From Chaetorhynchus papuensis (lineage: Eukaryota > Chordata > Aves > Passeriformes > Rhipiduridae), in assembly GCA_013396525.1 (NCBI GenBank), contig VWYX01000777.1, forward strand, positions 186,001-250,000: a DNA stretch of 64,000 nucleotides. Reading direction: 5' to 3'. The translations under genes were made by a program, and so were the position numbers. The notes under the pieces are model-generated. The model made no database searches. It saw nothing but the letters and a program-made list of their open reading frames with translations, and was not told where the DNA came from. Shown piece after piece: positions 1 to 13,100 of this stretch; position 1 is the first letter of the stretch, and every line of letters starts with the position of its first letter.

Positions 1-3000
1 ACAGAATGAGAAGTAAACCTTCTCCACTGATTACAAACAACAATCAAGTGAAGGTGGACTCTGTCTGAAAATGGGACTCTTATTATTACCACTCAACAGC
101 ATCCAAATTAAGTGTCTGTTTTATTAGATCTCCTGTTAAATATCATAGTGAAATAGATCTTCTACACTGAAAGCACTTTGATCAAATTCCTTGCATGGTA
201 TTTGGGAGTTTGTTACAGAGCCTTGACATACAGATTCTATTATACAATGGTATATCCCTTGTATAATGATATAATGATATCCTTGACGGAATAAAAAGTT
301 ATGAGTGATTATTTTATTTACTTAGATGGTGATAAATACCTAGAAAGAGATTGAATCAGAAGTATCCATATTGCCTGGTGCAGTAAAACAATTCATAAAA
401 CTATTCCTGCCACTTTCCACATGGTTTTCTGGCTGGGTTATGGTCCTGATTCTAAGGCCTCTGAAAACTTCTTTTGAAAGATGAAATCAGACCTTTATGT
501 AATATATTAAGAGATGTGAAGTGAAAAATCAAGGTAATTGAAAATTCATTAGGATTTTTGATAAGTACCTCTATCTATATTTCTTTGCTACTAACATGGA
601 CACGAATATAATTTTTTTGGATATTAAACCTCACCAGCCCTCCTAGGAATGACATTCTCAATTGACTTCTCAATTTTAAAATAGCTTTTAGGAGAAGAAA
701 CATGCCTGAATGATTATCTTCAAAGCTCCAAGGGCAGGAGGATAAACAGCAAGGAAGGAAAAGAGCCATGATTCATCAGCTCAAGCCGTTTCAGCATGAA
801 AAAGAGGTGTAGGAGGGTTGGGAAGAGAAATTTAAACGACCATTATTTCTGAAGAGACAGTAACTCCTGAAATCAGGAAGTGCCCCAGAGGAGTTTCTGG
901 GGAAATACCTTCTAGAAACATAAGTGAGGAAGAATGTTACATATCACTTGTTTACAAGACAGAATTCTAAATCTCTGTGAGAAGAAGATCAATGCATTTA
1001 ATAGGAGTAATAGTTGAGTATGACAGTTTTGTCTGGTTAGTGGAATCTTAAGGCCGTGAAACCCTGGGAAATGAGACATATATACAGGATGAGTATTTAA
1101 CATCTTTCTGAAACTGATCTCCTGAGAATAACCTGAGACTAGCAGTTATTTTTTAAGCTGCCACAGATAAAATTTTCAAATTAATAATTAGAGTTTACCA
1201 CAATGATGAACTTAGTGTAATAACCTGGAACAATTAGACACCTTTAAATAAAGAGAAGATATTACTTATAACAGTGGTACAAAGAGGAACACGTGATTCT
1301 CAGGACTTTCCACAGACAGCAGGGACCTCTTCAGTGAGGGGAAGTACACTGTGACGTGAGGAAGAATAGTTAGACAGGCTGTCTCCTGCAACAATGAATC
1401 TCTCTAATGAAGTCCTCTGGCGGAGAAAAGCAATTCACAACAATAGGAGTCACCTTCAAATTGACCTTAAAAAGAAAGAGCATTTAGTTCTGGAAAGAAC
1501 TGTCATACCTTTTAATGCTCAACTGTTTATACCTACAGTGACGTTCAAGTACACTTGAGCTTTTCCAAGCCAATTCCAGCAATGTCAGTGGGACTAAGAG
1601 CTTCTGAATAGCTGTCAAACTTTTGTTAGTCTATGTTAAAATGTGAATTTTACTTAAGCAGTTATTTAGAAGTATTATTTACTGTACTGGAGATTTTCTT
1701 GAGCTTATATGTCTTAGAAAACAACAGTCATTCTGTCCTAGAACTCCTTAAACTGCATATAAATCTAACAGCATTTCATCTTTCTTGGATCATAGATTAG
1801 TGTACCCTTGGTTTACTAATGAACTAAAAGGGAATGGATTCATATTTACAGGAAAGACCCACTGACAATTCATCATCATACCACTTTCTTAACTTAAAAA
1901 CAGGTGCCTCATGTCAAGTTCACAACAGAACTAAATGAACAGCATTGTAAAACCTTGGGTATGAACTAGCAAGTCAATGCATTGCTGAGGTGCTTGACTC
2001 ATCTTTGTTTACATTTTCCAGTCAGAACCACTGTGTAAATAACCAGCTCTCTTCTATTGTGGTATCATCATATGGTATGATACAACATGATTTACAGCAT
2101 AAAGTATATCACAGCTTTCTTCACTGTGATTTCATCCTTGGAGGATGCTTAGCTCTGTAATTTTATTGCTTTTGTGTGTAGTGATTTTAGAATAGCAAGG
2201 GAGGCATGACCACCTTACAAGCAAAGGGATTTTTCATGCAAGAAAAAATACGATTTAAATTCTTACAAAAATTGCCTTATTTAAAGCATATTTTCAATGA
2301 AAATAATGTCTTATTATATATCTATGAAAGTAGCATAAAGACAGTTAAAGTAGCTTAATCATTAGTAAGTTTAGAATTCTCAAAGATCTTTCACTATCCG
2401 TTTCCAGCAGAAAATGTACATCTGTGTCACATCTACATATTTACGAGCCAGTTCAAGATACTGTATCCAATATGTGGGTTATCTGAGGAATTAAAGTCCC
2501 CTGTAATTCGCAAGTGCGAAAATATATTTTTGATGACAATGAAAATGGTTTGCTATATACAACAGAACATATTATACCAAAGGTATATATTTTATTGAAT
2601 AGGCCTGTAATAAAAATGGAGAGCATTTTTCAGATCTGTATTTTGAAATATTTGTATTAAATCTAAATCACAGAAATGTGCATGTTGGTGATGTTATGAG
2701 CTGCTAAATACAGCAATAATTTTAAGAAATGTATCTCTTGTTCTTCTTTGGGGGAGAGTTGATAATTTCGTTTAAATTACAATGAATGAAAAATCTGGGC
2801 AATATCTGCTGCCCTCTTGAGATTACTTTTGCTTTTAGTGCCATTCTGAAGAATGTTTTAGGTGAGGATTGCGAAACCACGCATTGCAAAAGTGGAAGAA
2901 TAATGATGCTTAACTCCACAGTAATGGTTACTTTTAATTCAAGTCTATTGCTTCAAAAGAGTCAAAGTAATTCATGCAAGACAATCAGCAGCCTTGTCAG

Positions 3001-6000
3001 CTGCTCACTGACAATAAGAATGACAATGTAAGTCAGCACCTCACAAGATCTGACTCTTTATGGTCAACGTAAAGATGACTGGTGAAAATAATAATGATTT
3101 CTGTCCATTCTAAGGAGATGGAGTTTGAAACATCTGAAATTAGTTGCTTCTGTGAAAGTGGATGAGCCATGGCATGTTTTTTTATATTCTAAGTCATTAA
3201 ATTTTCCCCTGTTTGAAAGGTTAGCATAGCACAACTGCATTATAAGAGTTCTATCTGGGTGGTTTTGCTAGTGTACTTGTCCTATAGCAGTCATCAGGCC
3301 TGGATAGATTTGCTCCTAAAATGCGAGTGTTGGGAGTCTGCCACATCAGCAGAGACCCAAACCTTTCCTACTTCCTCTCCATTTTTGCTCTGAGCCCCAG
3401 TGAAGCCAAAGGACCTCTGTGAAGGAGCAGTGAAACCCCTCTGTTCCCCTCCCTGTATGCAAAACACTGAAGACTTGCAGCCTTATGGACCTCTACCTTA
3501 TCCTACAAGAATTTCTTTCCTATATCACAGTCTTGATTAAGTTGACAGTCTAAATATGATCCTATCAACAAACCTTGAACCCTTACTGATAGATAGTTTT
3601 ATTGGTGGCCATCTACATTGCAAACCTCACGTTTACAAAGAAGCTTGGCATTATTACATATTTACCAGCAAAGAGAATCTTAATGAATATATTAATATCA
3701 AACAGGGTAATTATTGTATTTAAACTGTAACTGTATGCAACAATGTCGTTTCATTTGGAGTAGCTTTGCACATTTCTCTTTGCACATTTTCTTCTACCAC
3801 TGGGCTAGTGCAAGTGCATAGATATGAAACAAGCATATGTTATTTAAATAGACAAAATATGTAGCAATGATTTTACTTCTTTTTCTTCTAATTTGTTTTA
3901 GAAGGCAGATATATAAATCATCCATAATAAACAAACTATCACAATCTGTATCAGTGTACAGTGCATCCTTCTATGATCATCATATCTGTTTCTTCTACTT
4001 GACCACTTTTGAAATGTTATCACATTAGATCTTATTAATTATGATATACTGAAGGGAACTGTTATTTTCCTTACATGACACTGAAAAAAAAGTCATTTAA
4101 AAAGATCCTTTAAATGTAATACACAAGTACATAAATATATGTGGTCCTCCAATTTAAAATATAATTTCAAAAACTCCTTCTATTTTAATAACTTGTTTGC
4201 AAACTGTAGTAATATAGATGGACTGTTATTCTTTAATTATTTTCTAATAACTGCACTTTCTAAGTATCATTAATATGGTTTATGGATAATTAAGACCTGC
4301 AAATGTCTTTCATTTTGTCACTGAGGCTTGGGAAATCACACATGCTAAAGCCAACTTTCTTAGCAGAAAAAATATTCAAGTAGTGGCCTGGTTTATAGCC
4401 CGTGTACTGTATCTCAAATTTTTGCCTGTATTAAGAATTCCATTATGTGGTTTTATGAATTTACTTATTAAAAATATTATTCCTACCTCAAATATGTGTC
4501 TGAGAGATTGCAATGTGAATAGGGTGGAACAGACTCACAGTATATGTCAACAGCCTTTACAGTTTTTAATAGAAACAAAAGTAAATTCAACAAAGAAGTA
4601 CCTATTTTAATAATGGTCACAGAAAATATTTTCCCAATTGAATAAAATACTCATCACTCAAACCATCCAAACTACCAAACACTGACCAAAGTATGCACAT
4701 TTTGAGAATCATGTTATTCATAAAAGTATGTAGAGATTATTCCAAAAGTTATACCCAAACAGCCTTTGAGACATGGTGTCTGAGTTTCTTCTCATATAAA
4801 CCAGTACAGCTTCACTGATTCATGTCACCTGAGGATTTTGGTATATTGGAGTTCATAAATCTAAAAATTAGCTATTTTACACTATTACACAAGCAATATA
4901 TATTTTATTTCTATGAAATTCCTCAACTGTCACATGTCCAGATTGTGGTAGAATATGAATTTGCCTGCTATGATCTGCAAAATTAACCTCATCCAGTGGA
5001 ACTCTCTCTGCGATTTGTCATTTTTGTAAGTAAATATAAAAAAATCAGCAGTCTTTTATGTGGTTTCATTCTTAACTGTAGAAGTAAAAACTATTTAGCA
5101 GAAAATTATACCAAACTTAAGAGATTTAGAGACAGGAAGTCTACCTGCCATTTTTCTTTCTGCTTAGATTGCATGTGTGCACACAGATTTCATTTAATCA
5201 AAAGAATTTTACTTTGCGTGTTTGCTTCCAGATTCTAAAACTTTTTATACTTAAATACATACTCCATACTCTTCTTCAATATGAACAAATATTCATCCAG
5301 TTTATAAAAGTCAGAGAAATACAATGATTTTATCAGATGTATGTCTCAGACCAAAGTATTTTTCCACACAACCAAGGCTGTGAAATATTCTGCCATAGAG
5401 CACTGCCTACACAAACCCTAAGTAGGTACAAAAAAAATAATTGCACTGATCCACAGAAAGAAGGTTCTGTTCACTTTTAATGGTACAATATCAGATGCTT
5501 AAAAATTAACATGGAAAAATTTCATTAAGGCCTTTGTGATAATTTAACAAGTTGCATAAAAAGATTTTGTAGATCTCTGGATTATATATGCACACGTTAG
5601 AAACCTCAAGCCATGTAAAGTGATATATCCTCCAAATATTACTTTCAAGTAGTTGTTTACATCCAGCGTAAAGAAACATAGCTCCTACAGGCACATTAAA
5701 CCAACTATAAAGCCCTTACATCCCCAAACTTCTGTTTCAGTCTGGCTGAAAAGCTAATATGCCAATAATTTGTTCACTCTGTTCTAGTCTTTCCTGATAG
5801 CTTACTAACATGCAATATCTCTCTCACCATAAACTTTGCCTAGCTTGAAAGCAGAAATATTAACTGTTTCATTAATATTTGTGTTCCTATCAGTCATCTC
5901 TCCCAACCAATTGTGATGTTAATGCAATTTTTCAGGACTACTCCTAGAAATGCATCTCCTTCCAAAAATAATCCTTTTTCCTCTCAATCCCAGATAACAT

Positions 6001-6290
6001 GTTTTCCTTCCTCAGTTCTGACCATGTTATGAGCTTGGCTGTCCCTTTTCCACTGTTCATACCAGTGAACATACGCCATAGTGCTCTTGACTCTGACATA
6101 TCCCTGTCCTATTGTGATCTATTATGATGACTTGTGTCTTTTAACAGTAGCTGGATATCAATTAAATACTGTCTTACAGACAAATTAAATACAATAGTTT
6201 CAGTACTAGTCATTCTGAAAAAATCTCTGATTTAACACAAGCATAAAAATGTATAGCATGAATAACCCCAAGGGGTTAAAAATCAATACC
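1..6290. other. Non-coding AT-rich stretch, nothing recognised
   Basis: I see no gene or RNA, and no repeat family that I recognise. Open frames reach only 60-80 codons, begin at arbitrary start codons and have no family motif, as expected by chance in AT-rich DNA. Short A/T runs are scattered through it. This is probably intergenic or intronic. Confidence 0.6.
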
Positions 6291-6294
6291 CTAA

Positions 6295-6345
6295 TAAAAA
6301 AAAAACAAAATGAACAACCAAAAAAAAAAAAAACCAAAACAAACT
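6295..6345 (+). repeat. A-rich simple sequence
   Basis: A run of A tracts broken by C, G and T, including about 14 consecutive A near 6319-6333. No polyadenylation hexamer or flanking duplication marks it as a retrocopy tail, so it is treated as simple sequence. Confidence 0.7.
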
Positions 6346-9300
6346 CACTGTTTTTCATAGATGAGTTTGTCTATTCAGGAAGAAGAGCCAAGAGAGTGTT
6401 GAATGTTCTCATAAATAACTGCAGTGCAGGGTCACATCTAAAGATGAGTATTAGATAGTGCCAACTCACCATCTAATCATAGTTAAGGGCAGGATGATGC
6501 CAGTATGGGCAGATGGAATGAAACACATTCCTTTCATTGCAAAAATACACAAATAAGGAAATTCAGAGTAGTGTCTGTAGCCACATGATAGCTTTCTTAA
6601 AAATAGGGTTCAGTTTCAGCCTCATCAGTTACTTTGTTTTTCAGTTTTATTCTTCAGCATCACAACTTTTGGGCAGTGTTCCATGATACTGAGAACAGCT
6701 GTTTATCATGTGTCTATGACATTCTTGGTTTCAGTTCTTCCTTCTGTTTTGGAAAAAAAGAAGTGTTCAAGGAGAACACTGGTAATACGTTCCAAACATG
6801 TTTGGATACAGCTGCACGCACATAATTGTAGGCAGCTATGAAAATTAAGTTTGCATTCAGTAAGGAATGTAACAGTCATAGGGAATGACTAAAGTCTTTG
6901 AAAATCATATGTATTACATTTGTTTTGTCAACACCAAATGTCAACAGACTGAGTTATACTGAACCATTGGATTTGCATTTCCCTTGTTATCCTAGTTTTC
7001 GTTTAATTTCATTTAACCATCATGTTTTCTAGGTGGTGGAGATGCCAACAGAGAATTTTGGAGTTCACTCTGCACGTGTCTCTGTGTGTGTGAATGAATG
7101 GCTACTCTCTTCTAAATCATGCTGCAGTGGGTCTTCGTTCTCTCTTAGCCTGATTTTCTGTATGTTTGTCTCTGCCAACTCAAGAAGACACGAAGTGACC
7201 ACCACAGTGGCTACTCTGCAGGCAGAGCAAACTTCCCACTCTGGGGAATACCTCCTGATGGGATGCTTTGCTGTGCTGTGCTTGGTGCTGGCAGAAGCAC
7301 CACACACAAGTACTGCAAGAGGGAAACATCTCTGAAAGGTTTTGCTGGTGTTTATCAAGCTCTGGTGGGCACAGACCATGCCAGTAAAAGCCATTACTGC
7401 TTCATTTTACTGCCCACTAGTCCTTATTTTTCCCTCCCTAGGCAACAGAGAGCACAAGTGCTAATACCAGGGATCAAGGTATTAATGGATTTCAACTGAG
7501 TCGTGACGGTAGATTCTGTGAAGCTTTTTCTTATTTTCAAAGCTTGCAGCAACAGAAAGTGAATCTAATTGGCAGTAATTTTTCTTTAGTTTTCAGATAC
7601 TGAAATCTAGAATTTTCTGAGTTTTCTGCTTCTGAAAAAGCAAGTATTTTAACTCTGGTGATAAACTGAAATAGAATGTAAGTAATTTATACTAAAACAA
7701 CACCATTCCTTTTGTTCAATTTTTCTCTCTCACATTTATGTCAGCATATCTTGCAAGTAGAGACAGTGTGAATTGGTTGGTGTTTGAACAGGACATCTGA
7801 ACTTTTCAAGTGTTACCAGTGAATTTTAAGCAGTCATGATAGTCAATACTAGTTCAATTTTATTATGGAAAATTGGAGGACACTGTGATCTCATTTAGAT
7901 GAAATGTATCAACAGGACACCACTATTTGTCTTTTTTAAAAGGACTCACTGTGAAAGAAAGGTAAGTTTTGTGCAAATTCAAGACTGAGTCATTATATTC
8001 TTTCTGCTTAAAGGTCCCTTCCCTGTTTTAGAGCTGGAACAGTATATTTTTCGTTTCATATTCTAAAATTGTCTAACACTGATATGCATTGCTACTCCAT
8101 GGCAACAGGAATTATACTCCCAGCGTGGCTATACTTCTGTAATAAATGACAGAGGCAGCACTAACCATTCCTTTAACCAGCCATCAAACACATATATGCT
8201 TTTACTTGCAAATAATGTAGGATAAATTCTCCCCACTCCAGTCCACACCATGAATTTGATTTTCTTTCTGGAATAAGAGTGAGACTTATTCAGAATTAAA
8301 AGAAATAGCCTGGAGTTGTTACCCTGGACCCCTTTGAAAGTTGGAATTGCCAGCTCTAATCTTTCAGAAACCATGAATCAAGCACACAAAAACCTGAGAA
8401 TGGCATTAAACAAAAATGTGATTTCAAATAATAATAAAGTACTTTAATTTGCCTTCCATTTTCATGTCTTAAAAATGCCGCCATATTCATATTTTCAATC
8501 CTTCTTTAAAAGACAGACTTTTTCAGATAAGAGTGATATTCTCCTGTAACTGTAAATGAAAAACACCAAACATCATAATCATGAGGAAATTAGAAGGTGC
8601 ATAGTAAGATACATATTTGAAAATCAGCAAAATCAGTCTCCATGTACTTCTCCCATGCTCAACAGCACAAGAATCTTCAATAAGCTGCAGTATTCCTTTA
8701 TCACTTGAATGCAAAAAAAGCTTGTGAATAGTTGGGTGGATAAATCACCCACCTATTATTTAACACCTCCACTCTGTCAGTCTTTTCCTCTATTATTTGC
8801 AAATAATCCTAGGTAGGATCAGGCAGTGTGAAGAAAGCACAGTAAATGAACTGCATGTATAATATCTTTACTGAAATTTTTATTGCTATTCAGTACTGAG
8901 GAAAATTTCTATATTAAAATACACACACAAAAAAAATAATACTACTACTGAAATGGTCACCTAAGGATCAGGTACATGGCACATATTCCAAAAACATTTT
9001 GTCATAAGAAATTAACACAGATGCTAATTATTCCGAGTATTCAGGGCTTTTTTCCCATTAGATAATTTTCTAATCCTTTTTTTCCCCCACTCTAAATGTT
9101 TTTAATGCTTAAAATGGAGACAATTTTACAACAAAATACACTCATTTTGATTATTGATCCTATAGATCCTGTAAGGCCTTCAGGACATCATAAGTGCATG
9201 CCAATTGGAAGACCTGAAGGAGTCTTTAGTTCAGCTGGCTTATACATCACCTCCAGCACATGTGCCTATCTGGATGAGCAAATACTGATGAAACGCTCCT

Positions 9301-12139
9301 TTTGTACATGTCCGTACAACCTTTTGTACAAATCTAGAGCAGCAGCCAGGGACAGCTGGTTTAATTCCCTTTTAGGAAGTATTTATTGCAAGTCAAACCC
9401 AGAGGCCTGACTGTGGAAGTATGAGGGTACTTCAGGACTCCTCGTGGCGAGAGTCCTTAGTGGCAGCCAGCAGAGAAGATGCATGTGCCAGTAAATAAGT
9501 GAATCCTGTGGATTTGGTTTAATAGCATCATTCAGGATTTTACAGCAGCATACAACTCTTGACAAATTCCATCTGTACTTACATAACCATTTCAGGATTG
9601 GGAATTATTTCTAGAAGTTTCAGTATTTTGATTGCCTTTAAATTGTCCCCAAATTATTGTTTTGAAAATTAAAACCAAACTAGCCTAATAATGCACACTC
9701 ATTTCAAATACACATAAAAATCGTTGGATAACCTTTTACAATCCTAAAAAAAAAAAAATTTTTAAGAAATAGCTTTAAAAATAGAGGAACTGAAGCAAGA
9801 ATTCAAAACAAAATAAACCAAAGTCAGGATGCCTCCATGAATAAAAAACTATCATTTTGCTCAATCTGGTTTTGACAAAGCTTAATTCTGCTACGGGGGC
9901 AGTGTAACCTGCTTAAGATATACAATTTTTGATTAATTCTTGAGAACTAAGATGCAGCTACCTGTATTCATGAGGCAGTATGATTTTTTCCTAGCCTTAA
10001 GCAAACTCTCAGATAATTTTCATAGCCTTCGTTTTCCTTTGTGGGAAGCACTACACACTGCTTTTATCCGCTCAAATTCCCATGGATAATTGTGTCCTGT
10101 GCCTCCTGCAGATGAGAAGCCTCCAAGCTCTTGTGCAGGACCTATCCAGAAATAACAGGGGAGTAAGCCATGTGCTGAGTAAATTGTTCTGGCGTGTGGC
10201 CCTCAAGTGCAGCCTCTCCAGAATGGAACTGCACATGAAATTATTATATGACTCATGTGCACTCATTCTTGTACCTGGCAAATGTGTATCTACTCACACA
10301 ATGCTGTAGGCACTAAACTCAGTAAGATTCTTGCACTGTAAATCAATTTAGCCAAGGCTGGAGACATCCAAGGTACAAGGAATAACTAATCTGGTGCCCA
10401 TTTGGAAGTCAAACTTTTCTAAACCAACCCCACAAATAGAATGGTTCTTAGACCTATTGGTATGAAACTAAAACCTTTTTCTTGTTTGTTTTTTTTTGCT
10501 AACATACCAATGAATTCCACAGCATACTTGAACAGAGGTGCTTACATATCATTCTCTGTCTTTTTTTTACTAAAGCATCAATCTGAAAATATCCATTTAA
10601 CTGTATTGTCCAAAAGATATTAATATGTCATGAGAAATGTTAATATGTCATAAAACGTCATGTAAGCTGTCAAACATTCACTCAAAACTTTACAAAATAA
10701 ATGGAAATTTAAAACTTCAACGTTATTAGCCTAAAATTGTAATTTTTGTAATCTTAGTTTTTCCTTGCACTTAATTAACTATCTCTCTTCCTGTCACACT
10801 GTAACAGGTCACAAGATCAGCTATGATTTTTTATTTATTTTCTGAGTCCTTAGAATAATATGCAGGATTCTAAGGTGATTTATGTGAAAACTGAGATACA
10901 GGTTTGTCAAGTGTTTGAGTAGTGAAAATTTTGGCTTACTGGAACACGTCTGTGGTTACATGAAAGCACATGATTTTTAAAAGCTTCTTGGATTTTATAG
11001 AGCCTGCATAACTTGAATTTTCCTACTGTAGAAAAGGGCAGAGACATGTGTCCAAGAGAAATTTTACATACTGGAGCTGAGAAAATTTCTGTAAATTTAC
11101 ATTTGAGGCTCAATTCTAATAAACTTGTCATGTAAGTTGCATTCTGTTCTCTATTTTAATTCAAGTGATTTTTGTTAATTTTATTTCAATGTATTCGGCC
11201 AGTGTGCAACTATAGATCTTGTAGCCCATATTTCCAGCACAGTATGACACAGAGACTAGAATGCAGAGGACAATACAATGTGTATGCAGTTTGGATTGGT
11301 ATTTAATTCTACTTTTTAATGTAACATAAGAAATGTTGTCATATAAGATTATTTGATTTATAGTAAAAAATCTTTCTGATAAATTAGTAAATTCATAATT
11401 TTAAACACAAGGTTTGAAATTTTCTGATTTAAATTCTCTAGGAAAATTAGCTAAATTCAAAGAATAAACATATGAATGACTTCTTTTTTTCTTGAAGATA
11501 CATTGAACAAAAAATAAAATTCTTTAAAAAGTGTAAATAGTTCCGTTCGTGTTTTCTACAAGGTACTTTACAAATGAAATATGCTCCTCAGAATTAATAA
11601 AAAACTCTCTCTATTTCAGTCCAGGGATGAGTTACTTTGATTTCAGAATGCACTTTTATCTAATGGATAGCAATTAAATTGTATAATATTTTTGAATTCC
11701 AGGGAGCCAATTTCAAAAGAGCTGTGGAAAGATCCCAGCTATCTAAATTGCTAGAGCTCTTTTCAGAGGCCACAGAAAATGTTGCCACCATCAGTCTGCC
11801 TATAACTGCATACATTTGCTTCCAGGTTTGAGATCCTTATAACAATAGTAAGGTTTGATGAGCTTGCCCCTCTCAAGGAACCAAAAGTGGATAAGATCTC
11901 ACAGAAATATATTTATAGCTGTACTTTCAGTCATAAGGTGAAACACACATAGAAACTGCGGGAAGCACTTTAATAAAACACAGTAGGAAGGAATGCTCAG
12001 CAATTGTTGTGTCTTGAAACAGACCTTGCTTTTATCCCAAAGCAATGCTAGGGTAGCAGATGAGACCAAATTCAGTCACTGTGTAGGTGATTAACAATAC
12101 TTTCTACCCCAGCAGAATACAAATTTTTGCTGTTATCAA
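6346..12139. other. Non-coding stretch, no recognised features
   Basis: No recognisable gene or transposon. The longest open frames are about 100-109 codons near 7.03-7.39 kb (open on both strands) and 104 codons at 9.10-9.41 kb. They lack domains and good exon boundaries, so I do not call them. Around 8097-8106 there is one half of an RFX-type palindrome (CCATGGCAAC), too short to call. Confidence 0.55.
10620..10651 (+). repeat. Short direct duplication
   Basis: The 12-mer TTAATATGTCAT occurs at 10620-10631 and again at 10640-10651, 8 bases apart, followed by a third partial echo (AACGTCATG). This is probably a small local duplication. Confidence 0.6.
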
Positions 12140-13100
12140 AGTAAACATTATCTGAGAGGTGCAGTTGGTGCCTTGGCTGTGTGGCTCCAACTCCCTCCAC
12201 AAGCCAAAAGCCAGGTGAAATGTCCCACCCATCAGGATCCCCTGCCACTGGCGTAACTAGAAGAAGAGCAAAATAAAAAAAGAGCCCTCAGAGGGCTTGG
12301 GGCCAGGACTTCCTTGGCATCCAGCTTTTGGGTAGATGTCCTCGAACAGCACCTCCCCACCCCTTTTCCAGGTGCCTGGTTCTACAATTCATCCAAATAG
12401 CTGGGCTTCAGCTAGCAATGCCATGATTCTGCACCACGCCTTTGCCTTTTTCCTTCATCGAGATGGCTGAAAAATGCTCCTGTGTGGTGCCCAGTACAGC
12501 ATGTAGCAGGAGACTATCAGGATGTTAAAATTGTTGGCCAAGGTTGTTTTGCAGAGTGCTGAAGCAGGTGCATACTACCCAAAAGGCAAAGTACGGTGTG
12601 CATCCACAAGCACTTGCTGAAGAGAAGCAGCAAGTGAAGAACGTGGCCCAAGGGCAAGTGGGTTTCAGATTGATCAAACCACAGGCCAGGCAATAGCTTA
12701 ATTATAGATATTTTCTGTGGAGTGCTGTGTGTGTGGGGGTGCTTAAGAAGAATGTGGATCACAGAAAAATGGGTAAGTTATGCCTGTTACAGGGAGGCAA
12801 TTTTCAATTAAAGTTCAGCATATTCTTTCAGGCAAAACATGGCAGGCCAAGCAGAGCACCTGCTGCTGCAGCCCAGAGGCACTCTGATGAGCCAGCTGTG
12901 ACCGACGTCACCTCGGCTAAAGCAAGATCTGAGGCTAGATTAGAAACAGAAATGTCACCGCTGGGAACCAGGCACAGATCTCTCAGCACTGGGAAGTGAT
13001 AGCACAGAGCGTGTCCCTGGTGTGTGTCTGATAACGTCAGCACCAAGGTGAGGGTGTCAGTATCTTTTGTGGTGAGGAGTGCTTCCTTGCCAGGTCAGAA
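12140..13100. promoter_or_regulatory. GC/CpG-enriched patch, possible regulatory element
   Basis: By eye this stretch is richer in G, C and CpG than its flanks. It contains a perfect interrupted palindrome at 12283-12297 (AGCCCTC, A, GAGGGCT), a CRE-like inverted repeat at 12898-12911 (GTGAC, CGAC, GTCAC), a second CRE half-site CGTCA at 13035-13039 and an RE1-like motif at 13036-13052. A 90-codon plus-strand frame spans 12727-13002; its last third is Ala/Ser/Arg-rich and resembles no family I know. It could be a neuronal silencer or enhancer, a GC-rich old repeat, or chance. The boundaries are approximate. Confidence 0.3.
13036..13052 (+). promoter_or_regulatory. RE1/NRSF (REST)-like motif
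   Basis: The 17-mer GTCAGCACCAAGGTGAG fits the published RE1 pattern NTYAGMRCCNNRGMSAG at all specified positions but one (T where M is expected at position 14). RE1 sites recruit the REST repressor to neuronal genes in non-neuronal cells. A single near-match in 64 kb can arise by chance, so this is a candidate only. The surrounding CpG-rich patch makes it slightly more interesting. Confidence 0.3.

Noticed and set aside
7033..7394. Overlapping 100- and 109-codon frames on opposite strands
   Set aside because: Open on both strands with no motif, splice context or codon bias. Likely chance in a locally GC-richer patch.
9096..9410. 104-codon plus-strand frame
   Set aside because: No domain, signal peptide or membrane segment, and flanks lack promoter or splice features. 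A short inverted repeat (CCTTCAGG/CCTGAAGG) inside it is too short to matter.
12283..12297. AGCCCTC-A-GAGGGCT palindrome after an A-rich run, resembling a bacterial terminator
   Set aside because: The window is vertebrate; a 7-bp stem is common and has no terminator meaning here.
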